Positions 13,980 through 20,405 of a stretch of DNA of 22,483 nt are shown here, piece by piece. The stretch's first letter is position 1, and the number at the start of each line of letters is the position of its first letter. Under the pieces are notes generated by a model. It did no database searches, was not told the DNA's origin, and saw only the letters and a list, made by a program, of their open reading frames with translations. Where the stretch lies: NCBI GenBank assembly GCA_028289095.1, contig JAQGGY010000046.1:1-22483 (forward strand). Direction: 5' to 3'. The stretch comes from Candidatus Saccharimonadota bacterium (GTDB lineage: Bacteria > Patescibacteriota > Saccharimonadia > Saccharimonadales > Saccharimonadaceae). Position numbers and translations under genes: made by a program.

Positions 13980-15224
13980 CTAGTTGATCGGTGCAGTGGC
14001 CGCGCTAGTTACAGAACCTGTGTAGCCGCCCGTTCCAGTTGCAGTCACAGTAATCGTCGCACCTAAGTCGGCGGCGACAAGCGTGTACGTAGTGCTGGTT
14101 GCGCCTGCAATAGCCACACCACCTCTAAGCCATTGTGTGTTGGCTGTGGCCGCAGCAGGCGTTAGCGCACCACGAGTCAATGTAGAGCCAACGGTTGTCG
14201 TACCTGTGATTGGTGCGATCGCCGTAATAGGAGTGGTTACTGTCGCCGATGCGGGACTAATCGCCGTACCGCTAAAGTTACCGTTGCCCGTAGCGGCTAC
14301 GGTCATTGTAAAGCCAACGTCTGCTGCTGTTAATACATACGTTACTGTGGTCGCATTAGCAATTGCTGTTCCGCCCCTTCGCCATTGGAAGGTAACGGTC
14401 GCAGCAGATGGCGTGCGGGCACCCGCAGTTAATGTCGACCCTTGCGTCGTTGTACCTGTACTTGCCGCAACAGCCGTTACAGCCGTTGTTACTTTAGCTG
14501 TCGGTGCACTGACTGTCGTCCCGGTGTAGCTACCTGAACCAGTCACTGCCATACGTAAGTAATAACCCGCATCACCAGACGCCAGTACATATGTATTATT
14601 TGTTGCGCCAGCTATATTAGTAAACGGACCGCCTACGGCCGTAGAACGTTGCCATTGGCGTGTAAATGTAGCACCGGCTGGTGTAACCGCGCCAGCAGTC
14701 AATGTAGAGCCAGTAGTCGTGGCGCCAGTCGTAGAACCGATCGTAAGTGTGTCACTAGCTAGCCCTGGTGACGAATCTTGGGTGACATAGTACTGTGTGC
14801 CACTAGCATTAATCGCGTCCAGCGTAAATGTTTGGGGATTTACAGCGTTATTTGCCGAGTAATTGACAAAGGTAACACCCGAACTAGCCTTTAGGCAGTA
14901 CTGAGTATCGGCTGGAGTAGGGCAGTATGTCGTCACATCAATGCTAGCTGGGTAAACACCGTAATCAGCATGATACAACCTTAATGTTCTTGCCGCACTA
15001 CTAAGGTCTGTCTGTAACGCGACCGCAGCAGCTTTTGACTGTATGCCGTTATACGCAACGATAGTGATTGCAGCTAATATTCCGATGACAACAATCACGA
15101 TCAACAGTTCGACAATCGTAAAGCCATGTGATTTAGCCGCCCCAGCCTGATCAGAACCCGCTTCGTTATACCCGTTTTTTCGCATACTAGCTAGGTTGAG
15201 TAGCTTGGGCAGGCTGTTAATCAT
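13980..15224 (-). CDS. Large pilin-like protein with three Ig-like repeats
   Basis: This 414-residue protein has a long 34-residue leader, prepilin cleavage at Gly34/Phe35 (KSHG then FTIVELLIV), Glu at +5 and the same anchor helix as the small pilins. A pilin-like domain follows to about residue 155, with one Cys pair (101, 110). Then come three repeats of about 80-85 residues (about 160-245, 246-330, 331-414), each with TGxTTxGSTLTxGAxTP, a QWxR core, an AxATxxTYxLxxAD segment and TGxGxYxG. They resemble bacterial Ig-like surface domains. The protein would put a rod of Ig-like domains on the outside of a pilus or at its tip, which fits an adhesin. The start has AAGGAT 10 nt upstream; a later Met14 is possible. 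Confidence 0.9.
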   Translation of the reverse strand: MINSLPKLLNLASMRKNGYNEAGSDQAGAAKSHGFTIVELLIVIVVIGILAAITIVAYNGIQSKAAAVALQTDLSSAARTLRLYHADYGVYPASIDVTTYCPTPADTQYCLKASSGVTFVNYSANNAVNPQTFTLDAINASGTQYYVTQDSSPGLASDTLTIGSTTGATTTGSTLTAGAVTPAGATFTRQWQRSTAVGGPFTNIAGATNNTYVLASGDAGYYLRMAVTGSGSYTGTTVSAPTAKVTTAVTAVAASTGTTTQGSTLTAGARTPSAATVTFQWRRGGTAIANATTVTYVLTAADVGFTMTVAATGNGNFSGTAISPASATVTTPITAIAPITGTTTVGSTLTRGALTPAAATANTQWLRGGVAIAGATSTTYTLVAADLGATITVTATGTGGYTGSVTSAATAPIN

Positions 15225-15257
15225 TTTTGTGTTTATCCTTGTCTAAAAATCAAAATT

Positions 15258-15288
15258 ACTATATTAGTCCAAGTATACGTGATGGCAA
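15258..15288 (-). promoter_or_regulatory. Promoter of the Ig-repeat pilin
   Basis: On the minus strand TTGCCA (15283-15288) is 16 nt from TAATAT (15261-15266), which overlaps TATAGT (15258-15263). A leader of about 30 nt with AAGGAT (15235-15240) follows. This differs from the leaderless cassette of the four small pilins. Confidence 0.5.
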
Positions 15289-15414
15289 CACTAAGCACAA
15301 GCAAGTAGATGCAACTTTACAATATATATTCACGTCTGATTAATAGCCCTGATAATCGACTAAATATAGTGCATACAGAACCTCCTCATGCACAAAAATT
15401 ACACTCTTTTCTGA

Positions 15415-15420
15415 TAAAAT
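15415..15420 (+). promoter_or_regulatory. Extended -10 (TGATAAAAT)
   Basis: TAAAAT with TGA in front lies 7 nt before the ATG at 15428. No Shine-Dalgarno site is present. Confidence 0.5.
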
Positions 15421-15427
15421 ATATAGT

Positions 15428-15943
15428 ATGTCAACCGCCAAAAATACAAATAGCGAAATGCGAAAAGAATATATCGCGGAGTTATTAAAGGAAAGAATCT
15501 ACGCAACATTAGCTCTGCTTGCCGTTTTGATTAGTATCGATACCGAACATTACACGCCTCTGAAAGCAGGTTATTTAATAGCAGGAACTATCGTTTCTTT
15601 ATGGGCGGCAAGTATCGTGGCCACTCTAATGTCGCGGCGAATTATATTTCGTAATGCCGTAGATCATCAGACAGATGGCGAACACCAGTTGCGAAAACAC
15701 GCACCGATTCTGGCAACACTTCCGTTTCCTATGATGATGATTGCGCTAGCGATATCCAATGTTATATCACTCAATATTGCTGTTAACATATCAATAGTAA
15801 GTGTTCTAATTCTGATGATGACATGGTCTATATTATCGGCTAGATCATTGCGGATAGCTAAAGTACCGATCTTGATTCTAATCGCTATCGAACTAGCGAT
15901 TGGCCTAGCAGTAGTAGGATTTAAGGTTCTGATCGGTCATTAA
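15428..15943 (+). CDS. Four-helix membrane protein, unknown
   Basis: This 171-residue protein has a polar N-terminus (STAKNTNSEMRKEYIAELLK) followed by hydrophobic helices at about 25-37, 45-68, 97-121, 122-138 and 143-167. It lacks any catalytic motif that I recognise. It is a monocistronic leaderless-type gene, divergent from the Ig-repeat pilin. It could be a small sensor or transporter accessory protein; the sequence does not say. Confidence 0.75.
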   Translation: MSTAKNTNSEMRKEYIAELLKERIYATLALLAVLISIDTEHYTPLKAGYLIAGTIVSLWAASIVATLMSRRIIFRNAVDHQTDGEHQLRKHAPILATLPFPMMMIALAISNVISLNIAVNISIVSVLILMMTWSILSARSLRIAKVPILILIAIELAIGLAVVGFKVLIGH

Positions 15944-16011
15944 AACGCACAAGCCATGTCACGAGTATTTTATATATAAACGATCACGATAAGCACCCTA
16001 TTGTTATCTGT

Positions 16012-16017
16012 TATAAT
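16012..16017 (+). promoter_or_regulatory. Extended -10 (TGTTATAAT) of the Nudix gene
   Basis: A consensus TATAAT with TGT in front lies 6 nt before the ATG at 16024, so the mRNA should be leaderless. Confidence 0.6.
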
Positions 16018-16023
16018 CAGCCG

Positions 16024-16443
16024 ATGATAGAAAAAGCGCAACTGATCGCTCTAGGAATTATCCGTCGTGACGAAGACGTTCTTTTGATTGAACGCCGCAA
16101 AAAAGAAAGCGGCACAAACCACGAATCATTGAACTGGGTGTTTCCTGGCGGTAAAGTCGAATCAGGTGAAAGTCCCTTTGCCTCAGCCGAACGTGAGGTT
16201 TTTGAGGAAACAGGTTATTCTGTCCAAGCCGTTAACCAATTAGACGAACACCAACACCCGTCATTTCCTGCGCATATCCATTACATCGCCTGTAGATTAG
16301 CAGAATCCACACCGCAAGCCGTTGACGACAGCGGTGTCATGCAGGTCAAATGGATACCAATTGCCAAGTTAGGCATATACATCACTAGTTCGCTAAATGA
16401 ACATGTTTCAGAATATTTGACTGCGCAAAATTTTGAAATCTAA
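16024..16443 (+). CDS. Nudix hydrolase
   Basis: This 139-residue protein has a perfect Nudix box: from about residue 41 it reads GGKVESGE, then SPFASAE, then REVFEETGY, matching G-x5-E-x7-REUxEExGU. The glutamates of the REVFEE segment bind the divalent metals. The family hydrolyses nucleoside diphosphates linked to another group. The first part (LIALGIIRRDEDVLLIERRK) resembles MutT-like and ADP-ribose-type members, so a role in cleaning oxidised or non-canonical nucleotides is plausible but not shown. It is a single-gene unit. Confidence 0.93.
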   Translation: MIEKAQLIALGIIRRDEDVLLIERRKKESGTNHESLNWVFPGGKVESGESPFASAEREVFEETGYSVQAVNQLDEHQHPSFPAHIHYIACRLAESTPQAVDDSGVMQVKWIPIAKLGIYITSSLNEHVSEYLTAQNFEI

Positions 16444-16476
16444 AGGTTACAGCACCTCATCATTATCACTAAGAAA

Positions 16477-16505
16477 TTGACATAGGATGTCTAATTTGTT
16501 ATAAT
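16477..16505 (+). promoter_or_regulatory. Consensus sigma70-type promoter
   Basis: TTGACA (16477-16482) and TATAAT (16500-16505) are both perfect consensus hexamers with a 17-nt spacer. The transcript has a leader of about 35 nt with AGGA before the ATG at 16548. This shows that the organism uses classic promoters next to the leaderless type. Confidence 0.8.
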
Positions 16506-16547
16506 ATATCTGACCTTAATAATTGGAAACTAGTGTTAGGATATAAC

Positions 16548-16739
16548 ATGGTTGATATGTCGCAGTACGGAGCAATTATCGTTTTCTTTGGAACAGCGAT
16601 AGGAGTAAGCCTGCTCGGTATGTCCATGCTAATCGGCAGCAGGCGAGGCATTCAGCCCGCAGCTGGTGCTGCACTTTCTGTCGCGGCGTTCAGCATTGCC
16701 TTTGTCGCATTAGCGTTCTATCTATCCCTTCCGAAATAG
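16548..16739 (+). CDS. Small two-helix membrane protein, unknown
   Basis: This 63-residue protein has helices at about 6-26 (YGAIIVFFGTAIGVSLLGMS) and 38-60 (AGAALSVAAFSIAFVALAFY) joined by a short basic loop (GSRRG). I start at the ATG 16548 because AGGA lies 8 nt before it; an in-frame GTG at 16533 overlaps that site. The strong consensus promoter suggests good expression. No family recognised. Confidence 0.6.
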   Translation: MVDMSQYGAIIVFFGTAIGVSLLGMSMLIGSRRGIQPAAGAALSVAAFSIAFVALAFYLSLPK

Positions 16740-16770
16740 TCTGCACCGGATTCTATTGCATTAGTAAGCG

Positions 16771-16785
16771 CCCGATAGGATCGGG
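16771..16785 (+). other. Short hairpin after the small membrane protein
   Basis: CCCGAT (16771-16776) and ATCGGG (16780-16785) form a tight six-pair hairpin with a 3-nt loop. No T-run follows, so it is not a standard terminator. A second inverted repeat TTCCAA / TTGGAA (16842-16847 and 16858-16863) lies before the next promoter and could be an operator. Confidence 0.3.
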
Positions 16786-16895
16786 TACTGACTTGTAAGA
16801 TGTATTGAATGATATCGCACGGTAAGTGAAGGTCCTTTAATTTCCAAGAACGTTCGTTTGGAATTCATTTACGGTCGCGAGCGAAGCTATACGAT

Positions 16896-16903
16896 GTTAT
16901 AGT
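16896..16903 (+). promoter_or_regulatory. Extended -10 (TATAGT) before a GTG start
   Basis: TATAGT (16898-16903) with TGT in front (TG at 16895-16896) lies 5 nt before the GTG at 16909. This is the shortest spacing in the window and supports a leaderless GTG start. Confidence 0.5.
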
Positions 16904-16908
16904 CTTTA

Positions 16909-17181
16909 GTGATACCGCACTACAACCTGAATGCGTGGATATTGATGAGGTTAATAAAATGGATGATTGGGTTCACCCTAACGGCAACGATCGTCATGGG
17001 ACTTATTTGGCTAGTACTATACGTTTTCCAATCTGTAAATAATTATCTTTTACAGTTTTTTTACGGCGAGGAAAACATGCTTTTCCTTTCCGTCAAAGTG
17101 ATCGGGGTAGGTGTCGTCATCTGTTTGATTGCTTTACTAATACACGGCTGCATGCGCGCAGTATTCAGTCGCTCTCGCTAA
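16909..17181 (+). CDS. Small two-helix membrane protein, unknown
   Basis: This 90-residue protein has helices at about 17-41 (WMIGFTLTATIVMGLIWLVL) and 59-82 (LSVKVIGVGVVICLIALLIH). GTG 16909 is chosen because of the promoter; an ATG at 16945 would still keep both helices. A hairpin with a T-rich tail follows the stop. No family recognised. Confidence 0.55.
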   Translation: MIPHYNLNAWILMRLIKWMIGFTLTATIVMGLIWLVLYVFQSVNNYLLQFFYGEENMLFLSVKVIGVGVVICLIALLIHGCMRAVFSRSR

Positions 17182-17207
17182 ATCGGAAAGTTCCCATATT
17201 GGTCGAG

Positions 17208-17240
17208 CTCCCGCATATAGCGGGAGTTCTTCATATTCAT
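17208..17240 (+). terminator. Terminator-like hairpin
   Basis: CTCCCGC (17208-17214) pairs with GCGGGAG (17220-17226) around ATATA, followed by TTCTTCATATTC. It ends the small membrane protein transcript and lies just before the next possible start at 17245. Confidence 0.6.
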
Positions 17241-17244
17241 ACTT

Positions 17245-17430
17245 ATGCTGACCCGCACCCTTCGTTCAGAAGGTGGCGTGGTTTGGACCGACAACGAAGA
17301 TGTCCTGTACAAACTGCTTGAACTTGGAGTTGCGATCGACAGACTGCTCTTTTTCATGCCGCTAGGCGCAGACAAGGTTAACGACCTAACGATGGACACT
17401 GTCATGATTCTGTTTCTTGACGAAGATTAG
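17245..17430 (+). CDS. Possible 61-residue acidic protein, unknown
   Basis: The frame codes for a soluble, acidic protein (TDNEDVLYKLLELGVAID in the middle, ILFLDED at the end). There is no clear Shine-Dalgarno site, and only a poor -10 (CATATT) upstream. The amino-acid composition looks natural and the frame is closed by a strong hairpin, so a small gene is possible, but chance cannot be excluded. Confidence 0.4.
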   Translation: MLTRTLRSEGGVVWTDNEDVLYKLLELGVAIDRLLFFMPLGADKVNDLTMDTVMILFLDED

Positions 17431-17434
17431 TAAG

Positions 17435-17476
17435 GGAATCAACCTCACTATCCACTGCGATAGTGAGGTTGATTCC
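17435..17476. repeat. Perfect 18-bp inverted repeat
   Basis: The two arms (17435-17452 and 17459-17476) are perfectly complementary around the loop CACTGC. The arms read GGAATCAACCTCACTATC and its reverse complement. There is no T-run on either side, so this is not a simple intrinsic terminator. Confidence 0.8.
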
Positions 17477-17529
17477 AAAGTACATGTTTCGATTACATAG
17501 ATTATGAAGTTGGAATTCACTAGGTATAA

Positions 17530-17558
17530 TTGCATTTTACTCATATCTATGCTATAGT
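17530..17558 (+). promoter_or_regulatory. Promoter (TTGCAT-17-TATAGT)
   Basis: TTGCAT (17530-17535), a 17-nt spacer and TATAGT (17553-17558) with TGC in front. The leader is about 40 nt with AAAGGAAG before the ATG. Around the -10 it resembles the promoter at 18439 (both have TATGC just before the AT-rich hexamer and ATAGTATC after it). Confidence 0.65.
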
Positions 17559-17604
17559 ATCAGTATTCTGTTATACCAACAGTACGTCCGAAAGGAAGCA
17601 CCTA

Positions 17605-18369
17605 ATGAACGCTCATGCAAGTCAGTTTACGACAGACTTTGACGGATCGACCATTCGAGAAATATTCGATCTGGGGCAAGCGGAATCAGACATGTGCATG
17701 GCCGCAATTCGAGCGGACAGAGTACCGTCTGAAAATCCCGCTGCGCAGTCAGAAGCGGATCTTGTTGGAGATCTTGTGGTCATGCAAATCCGGCGTCGCG
17801 TCGCTGACGTAATGGCGGGCCGGCTCGAAAGAGGGGATCGCAAAAAAGCGCTCCTGCACCTCAGTGATACCACTTCGGTTGTCGCTGCCCTCATCAATGA
17901 CCTCGGCGCTGCGCCTGACGATCAGGTCCATGGCTTGTTTATGGCCATGATCAAGCCGGTTGTCGAAACGTCGATCAAAGCATACATATCTGATTTAAAG
18001 CACGACCCCCACGAAGGAGATCTGTACGAGAAGGCATTTGCGCGCATTCGTGCGTATAACATCGTTGTACAGAACCATCCGACGCTCAGCAAAGCTGAAC
18101 TTGTAGCGTCACCGGCCATTCGGGCGGAATACTACAGTTTAGTAGAAACGCCAGAGTCATGGGACGGGAAGGTAAAGCGTGCTCAGCGCGCAATACGCGC
18201 CCTCAATCTGGACAACGTGTTCGATGAATCGCAAGCTCCGCAACTAGAAGGTCAGTTTCCTCTTGATGAGATGCGAGCCGATCTAAAAAATGTCGTCACC
18301 GACACTGCGAAGATCACCAAACGGATCTACGAGAACCGTAAGGCCGAAATTTGGCCAAAGGACAAATAG
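17605..18369 (+). CDS. Soluble, mostly helical orphan protein
   Basis: This 254-residue protein has no membrane helix. It is rich in Ala, Asp, Glu and Arg, with long amphipathic stretches (DLVGDLVVMQIRRRVADVMA; EMRADLKNVVTDTAKITKRI), so a mostly alpha-helical fold is likely. I recognise no family. The start at 17605 has a good ribosome binding site (AAAGGAAG, 17591-17598); the longer frame from 17530 would cross the promoter. The GC content and codon choice look higher than in the pilin region, suggesting different expression or origin. It stands between two strong hairpins and has its own promoter. Confidence 0.8.
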   Translation: MNAHASQFTTDFDGSTIREIFDLGQAESDMCMAAIRADRVPSENPAAQSEADLVGDLVVMQIRRRVADVMAGRLERGDRKKALLHLSDTTSVVAALINDLGAAPDDQVHGLFMAMIKPVVETSIKAYISDLKHDPHEGDLYEKAFARIRAYNIVVQNHPTLSKAELVASPAIRAEYYSLVETPESWDGKVKRAQRAIRALNLDNVFDESQAPQLEGQFPLDEMRADLKNVVTDTAKITKRIYENRKAEIWPKDK

Positions 18370-18380
18370 TCCACAATCTA

Positions 18381-18432
18381 CACCCTCATATACGACGCTT
18401 CAATGGAAGCCCCTCGAATGAGGGTGCTTTCA
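18381..18432 (+). terminator. Two-hairpin terminator region
   Basis: CACCCTCAT (18381-18389) pairs with ATGAGGGTG (18418-18426), enclosing a second small hairpin (GCTTC/GAAGC). CTTTCAT follows. It ends the transcript of the orphan gene at 17605. Confidence 0.6.
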
Positions 18433-18438
18433 TGTCTA

Positions 18439-18467
18439 TTGACATTACATTCTACTTATGCTAATAT
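18439..18467 (+). promoter_or_regulatory. Promoter (TTGACA-17-TAATAT)
   Basis: Consensus TTGACA (18439-18444), a 17-nt spacer and TAATAT (18462-18467), giving a leader of about 80 nt. The leader contains ATTACA...TGTAAT, which can form a hairpin just after the start of transcription. Confidence 0.7.
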
Positions 18468-18552
18468 AGTATCATTACATCGTACTGAACGGTGTAATCG
18501 TATACTTTGTTACTTGAATGAGTGATAAAGAATTTCGACAGAGGAGCATTAC

Positions 18553-18765
18553 ATGACCCAGAACAACGCCAGCAATTCGTCCAACAACGACGATCAGCTG
18601 TTCGTACTGGTCACGCCCGAACAGGCAGATGTCATTCGCACCCGTGAGGACGTCGTCAACCAGTACTGCGTCACCAACGGACTGACCCGTGACGAAGTCA
18701 CCCAGGACATCCAGCATGTTCTGGCAATCCGCGCACTCCCTGAATGGAAGAACGCCTCAGCCTAG
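18553..18765 (+). CDS. Small soluble orphan protein
   Basis: This 70-residue protein has a low-complexity N-terminus (NNASNSSNNDDQ) and a compact core (LFVLVTPEQADVIRTREDVV, then GLTRDEVTQDIQHVLAIRAL). The start has AGAGGAG 7 nt upstream. It is GC-rich compared with the surrounding DNA and uses GC-ending codons (GTCACGCCCGAACAG). No Cys pair or membrane helix; no family recognised. The core could be a small helical domain. It has a strong promoter and a long structured leader and trailer, so it may be well expressed. Confidence 0.75.
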   Translation: MTQNNASNSSNNDDQLFVLVTPEQADVIRTREDVVNQYCVTNGLTRDEVTQDIQHVLAIRALPEWKNASA

Positions 18766-18767
18766 AC

Positions 18768-18857
18768 TGAGCACCATTCCGTAGGATGAGGTGCAGTGGT
18801 CGAACTCCTCTGTCCTCATCTCTGTGTGCTCAATATCATTGAGATTGTAGAGATGAG
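18768..18857 (+). ncRNA. Alternative-hairpin element in the 3' region of the 18553 gene
   Basis: Two sets of stems exclude each other. In one fold, TGAGCAC (18768-18774) pairs with GTGCTCA (18826-18832) and GATGAGG (18785-18791) with CCTCATC (18814-18820). In the other, CTCATCTCT (18815-18823) pairs perfectly with AGAGATGAG (18849-18857) around an inner hairpin CTCAAT/ATTGAG. This is switch-like, but no T-run follows. It starts 3 nt after the stop codon of the gene, so it belongs to its mRNA or overlaps its end. Confidence 0.45.
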
Positions 18858-18885
18858 TTAGTCATAGATAACCAATCAAAAAGTA

Positions 18886-18914
18886 TTGACGTCACATTTT
18901 CGTTTTGATATAAA
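18886..18914 (+). promoter_or_regulatory. Promoter of the structured RNA
   Basis: TTGACG (18886-18891), a 17-nt spacer and TATAAA (18909-18914), with TGA before it. The predicted transcription start (18920-18921) is the first base of the closing stem of the RNA. Confidence 0.75.
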
Positions 18915-18919
18915 TATAT

Positions 18920-19074
18920 ATGGAAGACCAAGTGATACAGCACACGAATCATTATGTGTAGCCGATCAAGTTAAAAAGTTCAGTACATTTCAACTAAGTT
19001 ATTTAGTTAGTAGGCTACATCTGTTGGTGCAAGTCTTCCACTCATAAGAGGCACTTCGGTGTCTCTTATTTTTT
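18920..19074 (+). ncRNA. Stand-alone structured small RNA, class unknown
   Basis: About 155 nt between a good promoter and a strong terminator, with no gene after it on the same strand. The closing stem P1 is TGGAAGAC (18921-18928) with GTCTTCCA (19033-19040). After an asymmetric internal loop (28 and 13 nt) comes P2, TGTAGCC (18957-18963) with GGCTACA (19013-19019), then a hairpin AACTAA/TTAGTT (18992-18997, 19003-19008). A terminator hairpin with a UUCG loop and T5 tail closes it. A rod with a closing stem and a large internal bubble recalls 6S RNA, but I cannot confirm that class, and the motifs of SRP RNA and RNase P are not seen. The first bases read AUG and a 13-codon frame follows, so a tiny leaderless peptide is an alternative or additional product. 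Confidence 0.7.
19044..19074 (+). terminator. Rho-independent terminator with UUCG loop
   Basis: ATAAGAGGCAC (19044-19054) pairs with GTGTCTCTTAT (19059-19069) around TTCG, with one G-T pair, and T5 follows (19070-19074). Confidence 0.9.
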
Positions 19075-19156
19075 AAGCCGGTATTGATGCTACGCTCATA
19101 TGCTTATATTTAATGCGTAGGGTGCAAGACCGAGCTATCGCGTTTTTAGTGTCGAC

Positions 19157-19756
19157 CTACTTGATAATGACTGCGCTGTAAAACGCTTTGATATCATCTT
19201 CAACTCGCTGGATAAGCGCGGCTGCATCTGTTCGAAGCTGGGTGTCAGAGTTTCGCATTGTAGCAAGTTCACTCAGGCAATTACTTTCGGTAGAATATTC
19301 AATCATTCTTACTTTGGTACTCATATTCGCAAGAACTATGTTTTCAACGTCGGCACGTTCGCCGTCGGCACCACAAAGCCTTGTCATAATTTCTTGATCA
19401 GCAGAAGATAAAAATCGTTCAACTTCTTTATGTGACAATGCGACGTATTCCATACCTTTGTCTGAATCTGCAAATGCGATATTCCGATTGCCTTCGGTGT
19501 TTTTATATGTGGCCGTCTTGCCGTTAGGTAATTTGACGGATATATCATCAGTATTAGTAGGCTTTGAATGTTCTTGATCGACAATCGCGGAGCCTTGATG
19601 ATCCGTGCCGCGATTTTGCTGCATTAGAATATAGGCCACAAAGGCCGCCGCTACAAGCAGCAAGCTACCGATGACAATAAGTAGAGTTCGCTTATTCAAT
19701 TTAGTGTTTTTGCCGGCCGGTGGGGTTGTAGGATCGGTAGGTATTGTTGGGTTCAT
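19157..19756 (-). CDS. Membrane-anchored extracytoplasmic protein, unknown
   Basis: This 199-residue protein has a Pro/Thr-rich cytoplasmic tail (NPTIPTDPTTPPAGKNTK), one membrane helix at about residues 23-45 (RTLLIVIGSLLLVAAAFVAY) and an outside domain. The domain starts with a short beta region (ISVKLPNGKTATYKNTEGNR) and continues as helices with two Cys (RLCGAD, SNCLSE) that may form a disulfide. The ribosome binding site is weak (AAAGAAAG). No family recognised; this layout of short tail, one helix and small outside domain is common among Saccharibacteria surface proteins, which is inference. Confidence 0.8.
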   Translation of the reverse strand: MNPTIPTDPTTPPAGKNTKLNKRTLLIVIGSLLLVAAAFVAYILMQQNRGTDHQGSAIVDQEHSKPTNTDDISVKLPNGKTATYKNTEGNRNIAFADSDKGMEYVALSHKEVERFLSSADQEIMTRLCGADGERADVENIVLANMSTKVRMIEYSTESNCLSELATMRNSDTQLRTDAAALIQRVEDDIKAFYSAVIIK

Positions 19757-19883
19757 CAGTCGCTTTCTTTAATTTACGTATTTATCCATAATACACGTTT
19801 CACTATCCTAGGTCTATCAAAAGCAGCTGCTTAGACTGGGGGTAATATAGAGCATACAAGTAAATTAACTTACTTCAAACTGA

Positions 19884-19913
19884 TTGCGTTTACATTAAAT
19901 AGGGGAGTATAAT
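19884..19913 (+). promoter_or_regulatory. Promoter (TTGCGT-18-TATAAT) with long leader
   Basis: TTGCGT (19884-19889) and a consensus TATAAT (19908-19913). The start of transcription is expected near 19920, giving a leader of about 170 nt before the small gene at 20093. Confidence 0.6.
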
Positions 19914-19919
19914 AGTCCT

Positions 19920-20092
19920 TAGACAACCACACTCCGGTCCCTGCGCGTCTTTTTTATACAACCAGTTTCCTGTCACGATGACACTGATAACGGTCAGTTA
20001 ATCTATCAGGCAGCTACAAACCAAAATCCGTTACAGCTAAGCAGTATTGTTTTAGTTGTTTTTTAATTTTTAAACCAATGGAGAACAATTGT
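19920..20092 (+). promoter_or_regulatory. Long 5' leader of the 20093 gene
   Basis: It contains several small competing hairpins: TGTCA/TGACA, ACTGA/TCAGT, and an alternative CTGATA/TATCAG that uses part of the second. GTCTTTTTT at about 19948-19956 is a possible early termination site. GGAG (20080-20083) is the ribosome binding site. No known riboswitch is recognised. Confidence 0.4.
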
Positions 20093-20251
20093 ATGAATCA
20101 GACAAACCTAACCGATGACCGACAATGGCTACGCTATATTGAAACATTACGACGACAATCACAGCCCGTCAAAATAGACATTTTGCTGCAGAAGCGCATG
20201 CAGTCATTTCTCGAAGCTCGTCAATCAAAGCTATGTCCAGCAGAAGAATAG
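20093..20251 (+). CDS. 52-residue basic helical protein
   Basis: A short protein starting MNQTNLTDDRQWLRYIETLR and ending KLCPAEE. It has GGAG 9 nt upstream, a promoter and a long leader in front, and a strong terminator 14 nt after its stop. It is rich in Gln, Arg and Leu, so it is probably helical, with an amphipathic segment (KIDILLQKRMQSFLEAR). No family recognised; a small regulator or a protein-binding helix is possible. Confidence 0.6.
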   Translation: MNQTNLTDDRQWLRYIETLRRQSQPVKIDILLQKRMQSFLEARQSKLCPAEE

Positions 20252-20265
20252 CCTGTTCACACATC

Positions 20266-20301
20266 AAAGAAAAAAGACTTTCATTGAAGTCTTTTTTCTT
20301 T
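20266..20301. terminator. Perfect bidirectional terminator
   Basis: AAAGAAAAAAGACTT (20266-20280) pairs perfectly with AAGTCTTTTTTCTTT (20287-20301) around TCATTG. The A-run before and the T-run after allow it to work in both directions. Confidence 0.92.
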
Positions 20302-20319
20302 ATATAAGCTAATGCATTA

Positions 20320-20348
20320 TTGACAATAAATTATTGTTGTGTTATTGT
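20320..20348 (+). promoter_or_regulatory. Promoter (TTGACA-17-TATTGT)
   Basis: Consensus TTGACA (20320-20325), a 17-nt spacer and TATTGT (20343-20348). A leader of about 50 nt leads to AGGA before the ATG at 20406. Confidence 0.7.
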
Positions 20349-20405
20349 AATTATTGAATCTTGTGTCATCCGATACGCGATACGTACCTCAGTTAGGAAC
20401 TCAAC

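Noticed and set aside
14083..14529. Long plus-strand frame of 148 codons inside the Ig-repeat pilin
   Set aside because: It is the antisense of the Thr/Ala/Val-rich repeats; its repetitive Val/Ala composition and lack of any start signal show that it is a shadow of the minus-strand gene.
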